Source: an uncultured Prevotellaceae bacterium
GTDB taxonomy: Bacteria > Bacteroidota > Bacteroidia > Bacteroidales > Bacteroidaceae
Length of the DNA: 64,000 nucleotides
Direction of reading: 5' to 3'
Assembly: GCA_900316645.1 (NCBI GenBank)
Contig: ONDP01000002.1
Location: 62,001-126,000 of the forward strand
Position numbers and translations under genes: made by a program. Below are positions 16,321 through 25,433 of the stretch, one piece after another; the first letter of the stretch is position 1; every line of letters begins with the position of its first letter. The notes beneath the pieces were generated by a model that was given only the letters and a program-made list of their open reading frames with translations, searched no databases and was not told where the DNA came from.

Positions 16321-17268
16321 TTACAATATACATGCATACCGGTCAACAATACCCAATAGTTTGTTGTCACTATCGGAAACCAGCACGTTGTGTATTTTAT
16401 TTTTATTCATTATTTTCTGTATCTCGGAAATCTTGGTCTGTGGAGAAACCGTCTTGGGCGTTTTGGTCATAATGTCCTTGACGCAGCGATTGAAGAAATC
16501 GGCTTTCCACTGTTCCATTGCGCGACGGATGTCTCCGTCAGTGATAATACCGGCAATGTGGTCCTGCTCGATAGCCACACCAAGTCCCAGTTTTCCTTTG
16601 CTTACCAGGATAATGGCCTCGCCCAGATTCATCTCTGGAGCCAGAATGGGCAGATTCTCAGTAATCATCACATCTTGAGCCGTTGTCAGAAGCCGTTTTC
16701 CGAGTTCTCCACCAGGATGGAACTGGGCGAAGTCCTGAGGTTGGAAATGACGTTTCTTCATCAACGCTATGGCCAAGGCATCGCCCATCACCAGTGTAGC
16801 TGTTGTACTGCTGGTAGGTGCCAGATTGAGCGGGCAGGCTTCTTTCTCCACGCTGACGTTAAGATGGCAGGTGGAGTATTTTGCCAGCAGCGACATGGGA
16901 TTGCCACTCATGGCAATGATGGGAATCTCCATATGAAGTACCATGGGGATGAAGCGAAGCAGTTCGTCAGTCTGCCCGGAGTTGGATATGGCCAGTACTA
17001 CGTCTCCTTTCGACATCACTCCGAGGTCGCCATGAAAGACGTCCAGGGGGTTGATGAAAAAAGACGGTGTCCCAGTGGAGGCAAGCGTCGCTGCTATCTT
17101 GGCACCGATATGTCCGCTCTTACCAACGCCTGTCACAATCACTTTTCCAGTGCAATGCAATATCATGTCGACAGCTTTGTCAAAGTTGTCGTCAATCTTG
17201 GGAATCAGGTCAAGCACTGCTTGTGCCTCATCTTTTATGCATTGTATGGCATTCTCTTTATCAGTCAC
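16321..17268 (-). CDS. kdsD: Arabinose-5-phosphate isomerase (KDO synthesis)
   Basis: 315 residues. An N-terminal SIS sugar-isomerase domain (GKVIVTGVGKSGHIGAKIAATLASTGTP; then SNSGQTDELLRFIP; then PTSSTTATLVMGDALAIALM) is followed by two CBS domains. It interconverts ribulose-5-phosphate and arabinose-5-phosphate, the first committed step of KDO for lipid A-core. Located eight bases downstream of kdsA and 20 bases upstream of the propeller regulator gene on the same strand. Confidence 0.93.
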   Translation of the reverse strand: MTDKENAIQCIKDEAQAVLDLIPKIDDNFDKAVDMILHCTGKVIVTGVGKSGHIGAKIAATLASTGTPSFFINPLDVFHGDLGVMSKGDVVLAISNSGQTDELLRFIPMVLHMEIPIIAMSGNPMSLLAKYSTCHLNVSVEKEACPLNLAPTSSTTATLVMGDALAIALMKKRHFQPQDFAQFHPGGELGKRLLTTAQDVMITENLPILAPEMNLGEAIILVSKGKLGLGVAIEQDHIAGIITDGDIRRAMEQWKADFFNRCVKDIMTKTPKTVSPQTKISEIQKIMNKNKIHNVLVSDSDNKLLGIVDRYACIL

Positions 17269-17276
17269 TTTAATTG

Positions 17277-18032
17277 CTATTTATTTAGTTGCTGAATCAA
17301 TGATTCAAGTTTGTTAAGTTCTAACATGTTGGCTGCGTCACTGAGTCCCTTGTCGGGGTCGGGGTGAACTTCGAAGAAATAACCTGTTGCGCCGAAGGCC
17401 TTGGCTGCTAATGCCATTTGTGGCACGAAACGACGATCACCACCTGTCTTTCCGCCTGCGCCTCCGGGGCGCTGCACACTATGCGTACAGTCCATGATGA
17501 CAGTAGGGACAATATCCAGCATATCGGGTATGTTGCGGAAGTCAACCACCAGGTTGTTGTATCCCATCATGTTGCCTCGCTCCGTCAGCCATATATCTTG
17601 AGCGCCTGCGTCACGGGCTTTTTCTACCGGATAGCGCATGTCGCAGCCGCTTAGGAACTGGGCTTTCTTGATGTTAACCGTTTTTCCGGTTCGGGCAGCA
17701 GCAATGAGCAAATCTGTCTGGCGGCACAGGAAAGCAGGAATCTGAATGACGTCCACCACTTGTCCTGCATGTTCAGCCTGCCAAGCCTCGTGAATGTCTG
17801 TGAGAATACGGAGTCCGTATTTCTCTTTGATATCATTGAGCATGAGCAGTCCTTTGTCAATGCCAGGCCCTCTGAACGAACTAATCGAGGTGCGGTTAGC
17901 TTTGTCGTATGAAGCCTTGAAGATGATGTCAGTCCCAAGACGCTGATTGATGTCCACCAATTTTGCTGCGACAATGTCGAGCAATTCGGCTGATTCAATG
18001 ACACAAGGGCCGGCAATAAACGTTGTTTTCAT
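17277..18032 (-). CDS. kdsA: KDO-8-phosphate synthase
   Basis: 251 residues when started at the ATG at 18032. Upstream in-frame ATGs at 18047 and 18077 fall at or before the inferred transcription start of the TATCTTTG promoter. The KdsA/DAHP-synthase barrel begins TTFIAGPCVIES and contains FKASYDKANRTS, the metal/substrate strand IQIPAFLCRQTDLL, and the phosphate-binding VIMDCTHSVQRPGG. It condenses arabinose-5-phosphate with phosphoenolpyruvate in the cytoplasm. It heads a five-gene minus-strand run that continues with kdsD. Confidence 0.95.
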   Translation of the reverse strand: MKTTFIAGPCVIESAELLDIVAAKLVDINQRLGTDIIFKASYDKANRTSISSFRGPGIDKGLLMLNDIKEKYGLRILTDIHEAWQAEHAGQVVDVIQIPAFLCRQTDLLIAAARTGKTVNIKKAQFLSGCDMRYPVEKARDAGAQDIWLTERGNMMGYNNLVVDFRNIPDMLDIVPTVIMDCTHSVQRPGGAGGKTGGDRRFVPQMALAAKAFGATGYFFEVHPDPDKGLSDAANMLELNKLESLIQQLNK

Positions 18033-18054
18033 ATTTGCAGTAGACATTTTCCTG

Positions 18055-18062
18055 CAAAGATA
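18055..18062 (-). promoter_or_regulatory. Promoter -7 element (TATCTTTG) for the kdsA run
   Basis: A perfect match on the minus strand, 22 bases upstream of the chosen kdsA ATG. It lies in the 95-base gap behind the mscS-like gene, so kdsA starts a new transcript. Confidence 0.75.
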
Positions 18063-18127
18063 GTTATTTTCTGCCAATTATCCTTCTTTTCAAGAATAAT
18101 TTTACATAAAAAGGTAAATTTTTCTCA

Positions 18128-20467
18128 TTATTTAATATGAACATCCTGTTGTGGGAATGGTATTTCAATACCATTTTTGTTCAGCGTGTCGTAAATGGTG
18201 TTGAGAACATCGCTGATGACATACGACTGTTTTGGGGCATCGGCCCATACAAACATCTTCAGATTGATGCCCGAGTCTGCCAGTTCGCCAATAACTGATT
18301 TGGCCTTCTTCGACTTGTCCATCCATTTGTGTTTCATCTGGTTGACAGCACCGTCAACAAGTTCAATCACCTGCTGGAGATTGCTTCCATAGGCCACACC
18401 ATAGTGTACTACAGCCAGAACGTAGCCGTGGTTGCGAGTCAGGTTCTTGTAGTTCTTGGTGAAGAGCTGGGAATTCTGGAAGGTGATGATCTCGCCATAG
18501 AGTGACTCAACAACAGTCGAGGTATAGCTGATGCTCGTCACCTTACCCATAGTGCCGTCCACCTGAATCCAATCGCCTACTTTAATACGGCCAGTCATCA
18601 ATGTGATGCCATAGTAAATGTTCTCGATGATGTCTTTCGACGCAAAACCGATACCTGTTGACAAACCGCCAGTGACAACCATCAGCCAAGCCAGAGAGAT
18701 GCCCATAATGCCCATCGTAATAAGGAACCAGGCTCCCCATACAATGACCTGTACGACGTTTCTGCCCATTACCTCCTTGCTGGCAGCAGTGGAGGGGTCG
18801 CTAATCTGGTAGTGCATTCGCATCAACTGTAAGATGGTCTTGCTGGCGTATGAGAAGAAGAACCATAGGCTGATGACAACAGCCAGTGAAATAATGCTGA
18901 TCTTAAGATTCGACAGATTGATGAACTTCGCATTGAATATCTTCCAGCACAAATCGCTGAGGTTGAAGACATCGGCAGCCCAATAGATACTGATCATCAC
19001 AGACATTACGCCTGTTACAGGTAGCAATACCTGGTAAAGTAGGTCGTAGGCCCATGTTTGGGTGATAGGTCTTTCGGCAAAACGATGCCTTATGCCATAG
19101 AGCTTGAGATATTGCAAAGCACAGGTGATAGTCAGTACGCAGGTCAGCTGCATCATCCACCAAATCAGCATCTGGACAGCCATCAGTGTATAGCCTGTCC
19201 AAGAGCAGATGACTGACGCAATAAATACGATGAGGGAGATGTAGCTATAGAACATGTCCGAGCGAGGAATGTTCTTGTTGTGCCTCCTGATAACCAGCCA
19301 TTGCCAGAGTGCGCTGATAAGTAAAATAGGTGGAAGAAATATATTTACAACTTCATTAGGTATCAGGATGATTCGGAAGATGATGACAAGGAAACTGACA
19401 GCCAATAATGGGGTGTAAATAAGGAAAGCACTCTTGATTTGATCGCCTTTTACACGCAGTAATAACGAAATCAGGATGACACCCAAAAGCCAGGCATAAT
19501 TCACCAACAGCGAAGAAGCCATCGAGATGAAATTCTGTGACGATTTGTTCATCAGAAAACCTTGGATGACGGCGAAGGTGATGGTGGTTGCAGCCATGAT
19601 AATAATAGGCTGTTTCTTCTTGAATTCTTCTTTCTTGAATCGTTTTGGAAACAGGAACTTGAAGAACAGCAGGTTCAGCAGGCTGACCACGATGAAGAAA
19701 ATAATGGTGGCTAAAATCATACCGAAGACCCATCGCGAACTCCATTGCGATTTCTCATCTTCCTCACTGCTGTTGTTGAGATTGTATTTCTTCTCAACAG
19801 TTTCCTTCATAGCTGTCCACCGAAGGCCCAGATTCTGCAGCAAAGCGGGGTAATTCTCTCCACCATTGATGAAGATGCTGTGCTGGATGTCGTTATAGCG
19901 CTTGTTGGCATAGTCGTTCAAGCGTGACAGCCGTTGGTCCGTCTGGTTGTAAATCTGGATGTATTCCCCCAAGGTTACACGATTCTCTTCCAATGAGTTG
20001 CGAATGCTGGTGGCCAGTGTCAGACAGACGCTACGATCGGTCTTTGTCTTGTCGTCCAGCATACTTTGGGGCATAGCCTTCAAACTGACAATCAGGGAGT
20101 CGTAACGCGCAATTTCGCCCTCGGCCTTGTCCATGAAGGTCTTGAAGGGTAGTTGCTGTCTGTGGAACTCGTGATATAGTTCTGTCGCCTCATGGCAAGC
20201 ATAGGTCAGGTCGAACACATACTCGTGTTTCTGGGAATAGAGCATCAGAGAACTCTGGTTGGCGCGCCTCATGATGGAGATGAGCTTGGTGCGCACTTGG
20301 TCGCGTTGCATCTTGTCCATTTCCATACGTTCTGACAATTCACGATAGTAGTCAGTCAGCTCTGTGCGCAAAATCTGCAGCGTCTGGGGCAGATCTTTCT
20401 CCTTCAGCACGGCATGTGACTGAAGCGTTCCTATGCATAATAACAGTATGAGGAGGAGTTTCTTCAT
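18128..20467 (-). CDS. Large MscS-family mechanosensitive channel
   Basis: 779 residues. The signal peptide MKKLLLILLLCIGTLQSHA is followed by a long helical periplasmic region (about 20-230) and a series of membrane helices (about 245-600). The conserved MscS core has the pore-lining helix with small residues (TGGLSTGIGFASKDIIENIYYG) and the cytoplasmic beta domain (GDWIQVDGTMGKVTSISYTST...). The size matches the MscK/YbiO/YjeP-like class rather than the 286-residue MscS. These channels release osmolytes on hypo-osmotic shock. It has its own promoter, divergent from the sugar-kinase gene. Confidence 0.9.
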   Translation of the reverse strand: MKKLLLILLLCIGTLQSHAVLKEKDLPQTLQILRTELTDYYRELSERMEMDKMQRDQVRTKLISIMRRANQSSLMLYSQKHEYVFDLTYACHEATELYHEFHRQQLPFKTFMDKAEGEIARYDSLIVSLKAMPQSMLDDKTKTDRSVCLTLATSIRNSLEENRVTLGEYIQIYNQTDQRLSRLNDYANKRYNDIQHSIFINGGENYPALLQNLGLRWTAMKETVEKKYNLNNSSEEDEKSQWSSRWVFGMILATIIFFIVVSLLNLLFFKFLFPKRFKKEEFKKKQPIIIMAATTITFAVIQGFLMNKSSQNFISMASSLLVNYAWLLGVILISLLLRVKGDQIKSAFLIYTPLLAVSFLVIIFRIILIPNEVVNIFLPPILLISALWQWLVIRRHNKNIPRSDMFYSYISLIVFIASVICSWTGYTLMAVQMLIWWMMQLTCVLTITCALQYLKLYGIRHRFAERPITQTWAYDLLYQVLLPVTGVMSVMISIYWAADVFNLSDLCWKIFNAKFINLSNLKISIISLAVVISLWFFFSYASKTILQLMRMHYQISDPSTAASKEVMGRNVVQVIVWGAWFLITMGIMGISLAWLMVVTGGLSTGIGFASKDIIENIYYGITLMTGRIKVGDWIQVDGTMGKVTSISYTSTVVESLYGEIITFQNSQLFTKNYKNLTRNHGYVLAVVHYGVAYGSNLQQVIELVDGAVNQMKHKWMDKSKKAKSVIGELADSGINLKMFVWADAPKQSYVISDVLNTIYDTLNKNGIEIPFPQQDVHIK

Positions 20468-20492
20468 CGTTGTTCTCTTAAAAATTTGTGCA

Positions 20493-20500
20493 AAGTTAGA
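20493..20500 (-). promoter_or_regulatory. Promoter -7 element (TAACTTTG) for the MscS-like gene
   Basis: A TAnnTTTG match on the minus strand, 26 bases before the start at 20467. It is divergent from the kinase promoter at 20543. Confidence 0.65.
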
Positions 20501-20542
20501 AAATAATTTCCAAAACGCAATTCAACTTTCTCAATAATTTCG

Positions 20543-20550
20543 TATCTTTG
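20543..20550 (+). promoter_or_regulatory. Promoter -7 element (TATCTTTG) for the sugar kinase gene
   Basis: A perfect match 26 bases upstream of the ATG at 20577. With the facing element at 20493 it makes a compact divergent promoter region. Confidence 0.75.
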
Positions 20551-20576
20551 CAAAAATTTTAGAAAAACGAACCATT

Positions 20577-21482
20577 ATGAAACTGATAGCAGACAGCGGA
20601 AGCACCAAAACAGATTGGACGCTCATACATGACGCTGATTGGCGCTCCGACAGTATTATCGTAGCGTCGTTCTCCACCCAAGGTATTACTCCTATTCACC
20701 AGTCACCTGCAGATATTCGGCAGATTCTGGGGCAGGAACTTATGCCACATCTATCTACATTCCCACGTGCGCAACTTATAAATTCGAGAGTGCTGGAGGC
20801 TCCTCTGCTTTCCAATATGCGGGTTTATTTCTATGGTAGTGGCTGTACACCAGCTCAAGTGCCTGCCATGAAACAGATTCTGAGCGAGTTCTTCTCCCCG
20901 CAGAATGTTGAGGTGCATAGCGACTTGATGGCTGCAGCCCGTGCTCTTTGCCAAAAGGAGGCTGGTATAGCCTGTATTCTTGGTACAGGTGCTAATTCGT
21001 GTCTGTATGATGGCGAAAATATTGTACAGAACACGCCTCCTCTCGGCTATATCCTCGGCGACGAAGGCAGTGGCTCCGTATTGGGTAAACTTTTTATGAA
21101 TGCCATTTTCAAGGATCCTCAGTTTGAAACTATCAGGGATGCATATTTAAAGGAAACAAAGTTGACAATGCCTGCCATCATCAATAAGGTGTATCGCGAA
21201 CCTTTGGCTAACCGTTTCCTGGCCTCTACATCCACCTTTATCCATCAGCATCTTGACTTTGAACCGTTACGACAAATGGTTGTCGATAATTTCAGATCTT
21301 TCTTCCAGCGTAATGTCCAGCAGTATCAGCATCATGATTTGCCGATACATGCTATTGGCAGTATTGCACACTATTTCCAGGACGAACTGGCTGAGGCTGC
21401 AAAACAGGAAAACTTTGCGCTCGGCACAGTCTTGAGGACCCCCATGGAAGGACTGATTCATTACCACGAGGAGGCAAGGTGA
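20577..21482 (+). CDS. BadF/BcrA-type sugar kinase (N-acetylglucosamine-kinase-like)
   Basis: 301 residues with the ASKHA ATPase fold. The phosphate-1 loop MKLIADSGSTKTDWTLI opens the protein; phosphate-2 is CILGTGANSCLYDGENI and the adenosine/hinge segment includes GYILGDEGSGSVLGK. This layout is that of bacterial N-acetylglucosamine kinases in the BadF/BcrA group. In this position, 113 bases ahead of the mannan genes on the same strand, it might act on glucose or mannose released downstream, but that is inference. No separate promoter is seen between it and the mannanase gene, so they may be co-transcribed. Confidence 0.8.
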   Translation: MKLIADSGSTKTDWTLIHDADWRSDSIIVASFSTQGITPIHQSPADIRQILGQELMPHLSTFPRAQLINSRVLEAPLLSNMRVYFYGSGCTPAQVPAMKQILSEFFSPQNVEVHSDLMAAARALCQKEAGIACILGTGANSCLYDGENIVQNTPPLGYILGDEGSGSVLGKLFMNAIFKDPQFETIRDAYLKETKLTMPAIINKVYREPLANRFLASTSTFIHQHLDFEPLRQMVVDNFRSFFQRNVQQYQHHDLPIHAIGSIAHYFQDELAEAAKQENFALGTVLRTPMEGLIHYHEEAR

Positions 21483-21511
21483 TTTTTTGCTGGCTCGCCT
21501 GCAAAATTTTT

Positions 21512-21527
21512 TTCCCAGCGCTGGGAA
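21512..21527. repeat. 16-bp perfect palindrome upstream of the mannanase gene
   Basis: TTCCCAGCGCTGGGAA is fully self-complementary. It lies 30 bases after the kinase stop and 69 bases before the mannanase ATG, preceded by seven T. It could be an operator for the mannan genes or a scattered short repeat; it is too symmetric and lacks the loop and T-tail of a terminator. Confidence 0.6.
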
Positions 21528-21595
21528 TAATTGTTAGTGCAGGAAGAGGGGTGTCGTCAAATCTAAATAAGTATAACATAAAACCAAATGCTAAC

Positions 21596-22888
21596 ATGAG
21601 AAAACTCTTACTACTAATGATGGTGACTGCTATGGTAGTTGCCTGTCAGGAAAAACAAGATTCCAAAGGGGATTTCGTCCGTGTGGAAGATGGCCACTTT
21701 ATGCGTGGAAACAAACCTTATTATTATGTAGGGACCAATTTCTGGTATGGTGCCATCTTGGGTTCGGAAGGTCAGGGGGGCGACCGTGCCCGTCTTGCCA
21801 AGGAACTGGACGAGATGAAACGCATGGGTATCGACAACTTGCGTATTTTGGTCGGCTCAGACGGTGAACGTGGTGTGAAGACCAAGGTGGAACCTACGCT
21901 TCAGATTGCCCCGGGGGTATATAACGACACTATTTTGGCAGGTCTTGACTACCTGTTGATGGAGATGGGCAAGCGCAATATGGTGGCTGTGCTCTATCTG
22001 AATAATTCATGGGAATGGAGTGGGGGTTATGGCTTTTATCTCGAACACGCAGGTGAAGGCAAGCAGCCTCGTCCAGACGAGGCAGGCTATCCTGCATTTA
22101 TGAATGCCATGAGCAAATATGCCACCAACGAGAAGGCTCACCAGTTGTTCTACGACTATGTCCGTTTCATCATCAGTCGTACCAATCGCTATACGGGATT
22201 GAAGTATGCTGACGACCCTGCCATCATGTCGTGGCAGATAGGCAATGAACCACGTGCTTTCTCGAAAGAGGCTCTTCCTGCCTTTGAGAAATGGCTCGCC
22301 GAGGCTTCTGCCCTTATCCGTTCGTTAGACAAGAACCATCTGATTTCAGTGGGTAGCGAAGGTTCATGGGGATGTGAGAATGACTTGAGTTCATGGACTC
22401 GTATCTGTGCCGATAAGAATATCGACTATTGCAATATCCATCTATGGCCTTACAACTGGGGATGGGCTAAACCAGATTCGCTGATTGAACATCTGCCTGT
22501 GGCTTGTGAGAATACGAAAAAATATATTGACGAGCATCTGGCTGTCTGCGACTCGTTGAAGAAACCCCTCGTGATGGAGGAATTCGGCTATCCGCGTGAT
22601 GGTTTTAAGTTCAGTCTTGATACACCTACAAAGGGGCGTGACGGTTATTATAAGTATGTGTTCTCGCTGGTTGCCGATAATGCAGAGAATGGTGGTAAGT
22701 TTGCCGGCTGCAACTTCTGGGGCTGGGGTGGCTTTGCTGTTCCCCGTCACGAGCAGTGGCAGGTGGGCGACCCCTATACCAACGACCCGGCTCAAGAAGC
22801 TCAGGGGTTGAATTCTGTTTTTGCAACAGACACCACTACTTTGGATGTCATTCGCACGCAGGTTGACCGCATGAGTCGGGTAAAATAG
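21596..22888 (+). CDS. GH5-family beta-mannanase lipoprotein (subfamily 7-like)
   Basis: Start chosen at 21596 because it gives MRKLLLLMMVTAMVVAC, a lipoprotein signal; 430 residues. The TIM-barrel GH5 body shows NLRILVGSDGE, the acid/base Glu218 in SWQIGNEPRAF, and the nucleophile Glu329 in VMEEFGYPRDG. The GTNFWYGA opening and W-rich C-terminal loop (CNFWGWGGF) are those of endo-beta-1,4-mannanases of GH5_7. As a lipoprotein it probably works at the cell surface or in the periplasm, cutting mannan to oligomers. First glycoside hydrolase of the mannan operon. Confidence 0.88.
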   Translation: MRKLLLLMMVTAMVVACQEKQDSKGDFVRVEDGHFMRGNKPYYYVGTNFWYGAILGSEGQGGDRARLAKELDEMKRMGIDNLRILVGSDGERGVKTKVEPTLQIAPGVYNDTILAGLDYLLMEMGKRNMVAVLYLNNSWEWSGGYGFYLEHAGEGKQPRPDEAGYPAFMNAMSKYATNEKAHQLFYDYVRFIISRTNRYTGLKYADDPAIMSWQIGNEPRAFSKEALPAFEKWLAEASALIRSLDKNHLISVGSEGSWGCENDLSSWTRICADKNIDYCNIHLWPYNWGWAKPDSLIEHLPVACENTKKYIDEHLAVCDSLKKPLVMEEFGYPRDGFKFSLDTPTKGRDGYYKYVFSLVADNAENGGKFAGCNFWGWGGFAVPRHEQWQVGDPYTNDPAQEAQGLNSVFATDTTTLDVIRTQVDRMSRVK

Positions 22889-22930
22889 TCCTCTTTTTAT
22901 AAAAAAGAGACAATAAATAGTAAAAAAGAA

Positions 22931-22960
22931 TTGCTATTTTCCGAAAATAATGTATCTTTG
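22931..22960 (+). promoter_or_regulatory. Internal promoter of the mannan operon (TTG-N19-TATCTTTG)
   Basis: TTG at 22931-22933, 19 bases, then TATCTTTG at 22953-22960: a full consensus match 34 bases ahead of the esterase ATG. It gives the esterase-to-epimerase genes a transcript independent of the kinase-mannanase pair. Confidence 0.8.
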
Positions 22961-22994
22961 CAATCGAATATTATTACAACTAACGCACTTTAAC

Positions 22995-24299
22995 ATGAAA
23001 ATAAGACATATCAGAGCTCTTTTGCTATTGATGATGGCGGCCTGCGCATTGCCTATACAGGCCCAGATTCGTGGCAGTGAAATCCAGGTGAATGTTGTTC
23101 CCGATCATCAAGATTGGACATACGAAGTTGGCCAGACGGCCACTTTCCAAATCAGTGTCACTCGTTCGGCAACCTTGGTTGATGGTGTTACCATCGACTA
23201 CGAGGCTGGTCCGGAGATGTATCAGGATGTCAAGAAAAAGGGCGTCGTTCTGAAAGATGGTACACTGACGCTGAAAGGCAAGATGACAAAGCCGGGTTTC
23301 TATCGCGTCGATGTGAAGGCTTATGTTGACGGCAAGGAGTATAAAGGTGCTTGTGGAGCCGCATTCTCGCCAGAGAAGTTGCAACCCACCACCGTTATGC
23401 CTCAGGACTTTGAGTCATTCTGGTCGAAGGCCATTGCCGAGGCTCGTAAGGTTGACTTGAATCCCACGAAGCGCCTCTTGCCAGAGCGTTGTACGAAGGA
23501 TGTCAATGTTTATGAGGTGTCGTTTAACAATATGCAATGGGACTATCGTACCTATGGTATTCTCAGCGTTCCTGTGAAGGAAGGGAAGTATCCTGCACTT
23601 CTTAGAGTGCCTGGCGCTGGTGTGCGTCCTTATGGTGGTGATATCTATACAGCCTCGCAGGGCGCTATTACCCTGGAAATCGGTATTCATGGCATTCCTG
23701 TTACGATGGAACAGAAGATTTATGACGATATCTTCCATGGTGCCTTGAACTGGTATTGGGAGTTCTATACCGATGATCGCGACAAAAACTATTACAAGCG
23801 TGTGGTGTTGGGATGTATCCGTGCTCTTGACTATATAGCAGAATATACCCCATGGAACGGGAAGGAGATGGGTGTGTCTGGTTCCAGCCAGGGCGGTTTC
23901 CTGACGTTAGCCACTGCAGCCCTTGACAAGCGTATTACCTATTATGCTCCCGTTCATGCTGCCCTTTGCGACCATACGGCTTCGCTGCAGGGCGTTGCCT
24001 GCGGATGGCCTCACTATTTTTATTGGAACAAAGGCAAGGGACAGGAAAAGCAGATTGAGGTTTCACGCTATTACGACGGTGTGAATTTTGCCCGTTTGAT
24101 AACTAATCAGCAGAAGGGCTGGTTCTCTTTCGGTTATAACGATGATGTGGTGCCTCCTACAACTGCATGGGCCACCTATAATATCGTAAAAGGTCCCAAG
24201 GAAATCAAGCCTTATCAGGCTACTTGGCACTTCTGGTTCCAGGAACAATGGGACGAATGGGAGAACTGGATGTTGAAACAGATGAATTTGAGAAAATAG
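22995..24299 (+). CDS. CE7-type acetyl esterase (acetyl xylan esterase family)
   Basis: 434 residues from the ATG at 22995, which gives a signal peptide ending IQAQ. The N-terminal about 115 residues form a beta domain. The C-terminal alpha/beta-hydrolase domain resembles CE7/AXE1 enzymes: nucleophile Ser in GVSGSSQGGFLTLA, acid Asp in FGYNDDVVPPTT, His in ATWHFWFQEQ. Such enzymes remove acetyl groups from oligosaccharides; here acetylated mannan or glucomannan is the natural candidate. Lies between the two mannanase genes behind its own promoter. Substrate is inferred from context. Confidence 0.82.
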   Translation: MKIRHIRALLLLMMAACALPIQAQIRGSEIQVNVVPDHQDWTYEVGQTATFQISVTRSATLVDGVTIDYEAGPEMYQDVKKKGVVLKDGTLTLKGKMTKPGFYRVDVKAYVDGKEYKGACGAAFSPEKLQPTTVMPQDFESFWSKAIAEARKVDLNPTKRLLPERCTKDVNVYEVSFNNMQWDYRTYGILSVPVKEGKYPALLRVPGAGVRPYGGDIYTASQGAITLEIGIHGIPVTMEQKIYDDIFHGALNWYWEFYTDDRDKNYYKRVVLGCIRALDYIAEYTPWNGKEMGVSGSSQGGFLTLATAALDKRITYYAPVHAALCDHTASLQGVACGWPHYFYWNKGKGQEKQIEVSRYYDGVNFARLITNQQKGWFSFGYNDDVVPPTTAWATYNIVKGPKEIKPYQATWHFWFQEQWDEWENWMLKQMNLRK

Positions 24300-24308
24300 C
24301 ATAACTAT

Positions 24309-25424
24309 ATGAAGAAAATTGTAATTATGGTAGTAGCGGCAATGTCATTGTTTGCTTGCGCTACAAAACAGTCTGAGACTCAGAAGACTGCTGCTCAGCA
24401 GTTGTTAGAGCGTTTGGACTCTCTGTGCCAGAAAGGTATTATGTATGGACATCAGGACGATCCGATGTACGGACTCACATGGGAGTATGACAAAGACTCC
24501 AGTGATGTGAAGAATGTTTGTGGCGACTATCCTGCCATCATGGGTTTCGACCTCGGAGGTATCGAAATGGGTGATGAAAAGAATCTGGACAGTGTGCCTT
24601 TTACCCGTATGAGAGAGGAAATCCAGAACCATTACCGTCGTGGTGGTATCATCACCCTCAGCTGGCATCCTCGTAACCCTGTTACTACGATTGACGGTGG
24701 TGGCTGGGCAGGTCAGAAATTCCCTGAGGGAACGGCATGGGATGTTACCGACTCTGCTGTTGTCAAGAAGATTCTGCCTGGTGGCGAGTGCCATGAGAAG
24801 TTTGCAGGTTGGATGCAGCGCGTATCCGATTTCCTTATTACACTGAAGGATGATCAAGGCCAGAAGATTCCCATTATTTTCCGTCCCTGGCACGAGAACT
24901 CTGGTTCTTGGTTCTGGTGGGGCGAGAAGCTCTGCACCGTTGAGGAATACAAGGCTCTTTGGAATATGTTGCAAGATAAATTGAAGACGGATGGTTTCGA
25001 CAACCTGGTATGGTCATATTCTCCTGGTTGTCAGGACAATCTGACGGCAGAGCGATTACTCGACCGTTACCCTGGTGACGACCGCGTTGACATGATTGGT
25101 CTTGATGGTTACCAGTGGGTTCCAGAAGAGATGGATGCATTTGTCGCCCGTACGAAACAGAATTTGGAAGTACTCTGCGAAGTGGCTAAAGCACATCATC
25201 TGATTCCGGCAATGACAGAGACAGGAATGAAGAATATGACGCAGTCAGATTGGTGGACCGCAGCCCTCTTGCCTGCTGTGAAAGATTATCCCATCAGCTA
25301 TCTGCTGACTTGGCGTAACTATAAGGAAGAATGGTTCGGGCCTTCAACCTCAAAACCCGATGCCAAGTATTTCGTAGATTTCTATAACGATAAGAAAACA
25401 TTATTCCTAAACGATATAAAATAA
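24309..25424 (+). CDS. GH26 beta-mannanase lipoprotein
   Basis: 371 residues with lipoprotein signal MKKIVIMVVAAMSLFAC. The GH26 fold shows the typical opening GIMYGHQDDPMYGLTW, PAIMGFDLGGIE, and GGIITLSWHPRNP. The acid/base is Glu196 in FRPWHENSGSWFWWG and the nucleophile Glu304 in PAMTETGMKN. Bacteroides GH26 enzymes of this operon type release mannobiose from mannan, which fits the epimerase and phosphorylase downstream. Starts nine bases after the esterase stop. Confidence 0.93.
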   Translation: MKKIVIMVVAAMSLFACATKQSETQKTAAQQLLERLDSLCQKGIMYGHQDDPMYGLTWEYDKDSSDVKNVCGDYPAIMGFDLGGIEMGDEKNLDSVPFTRMREEIQNHYRRGGIITLSWHPRNPVTTIDGGGWAGQKFPEGTAWDVTDSAVVKKILPGGECHEKFAGWMQRVSDFLITLKDDQGQKIPIIFRPWHENSGSWFWWGEKLCTVEEYKALWNMLQDKLKTDGFDNLVWSYSPGCQDNLTAERLLDRYPGDDRVDMIGLDGYQWVPEEMDAFVARTKQNLEVLCEVAKAHHLIPAMTETGMKNMTQSDWWTAALLPAVKDYPISYLLTWRNYKEEWFGPSTSKPDAKYFVDFYNDKKTLFLNDIK

Positions 25425-25433
25425 TTTAACGAT

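Noticed and set aside
16390-17295. Plus-strand reading frame of 301 codons opposite kdsD
   Set aside because: Shadow of kdsD, without start signals or recognisable domains.
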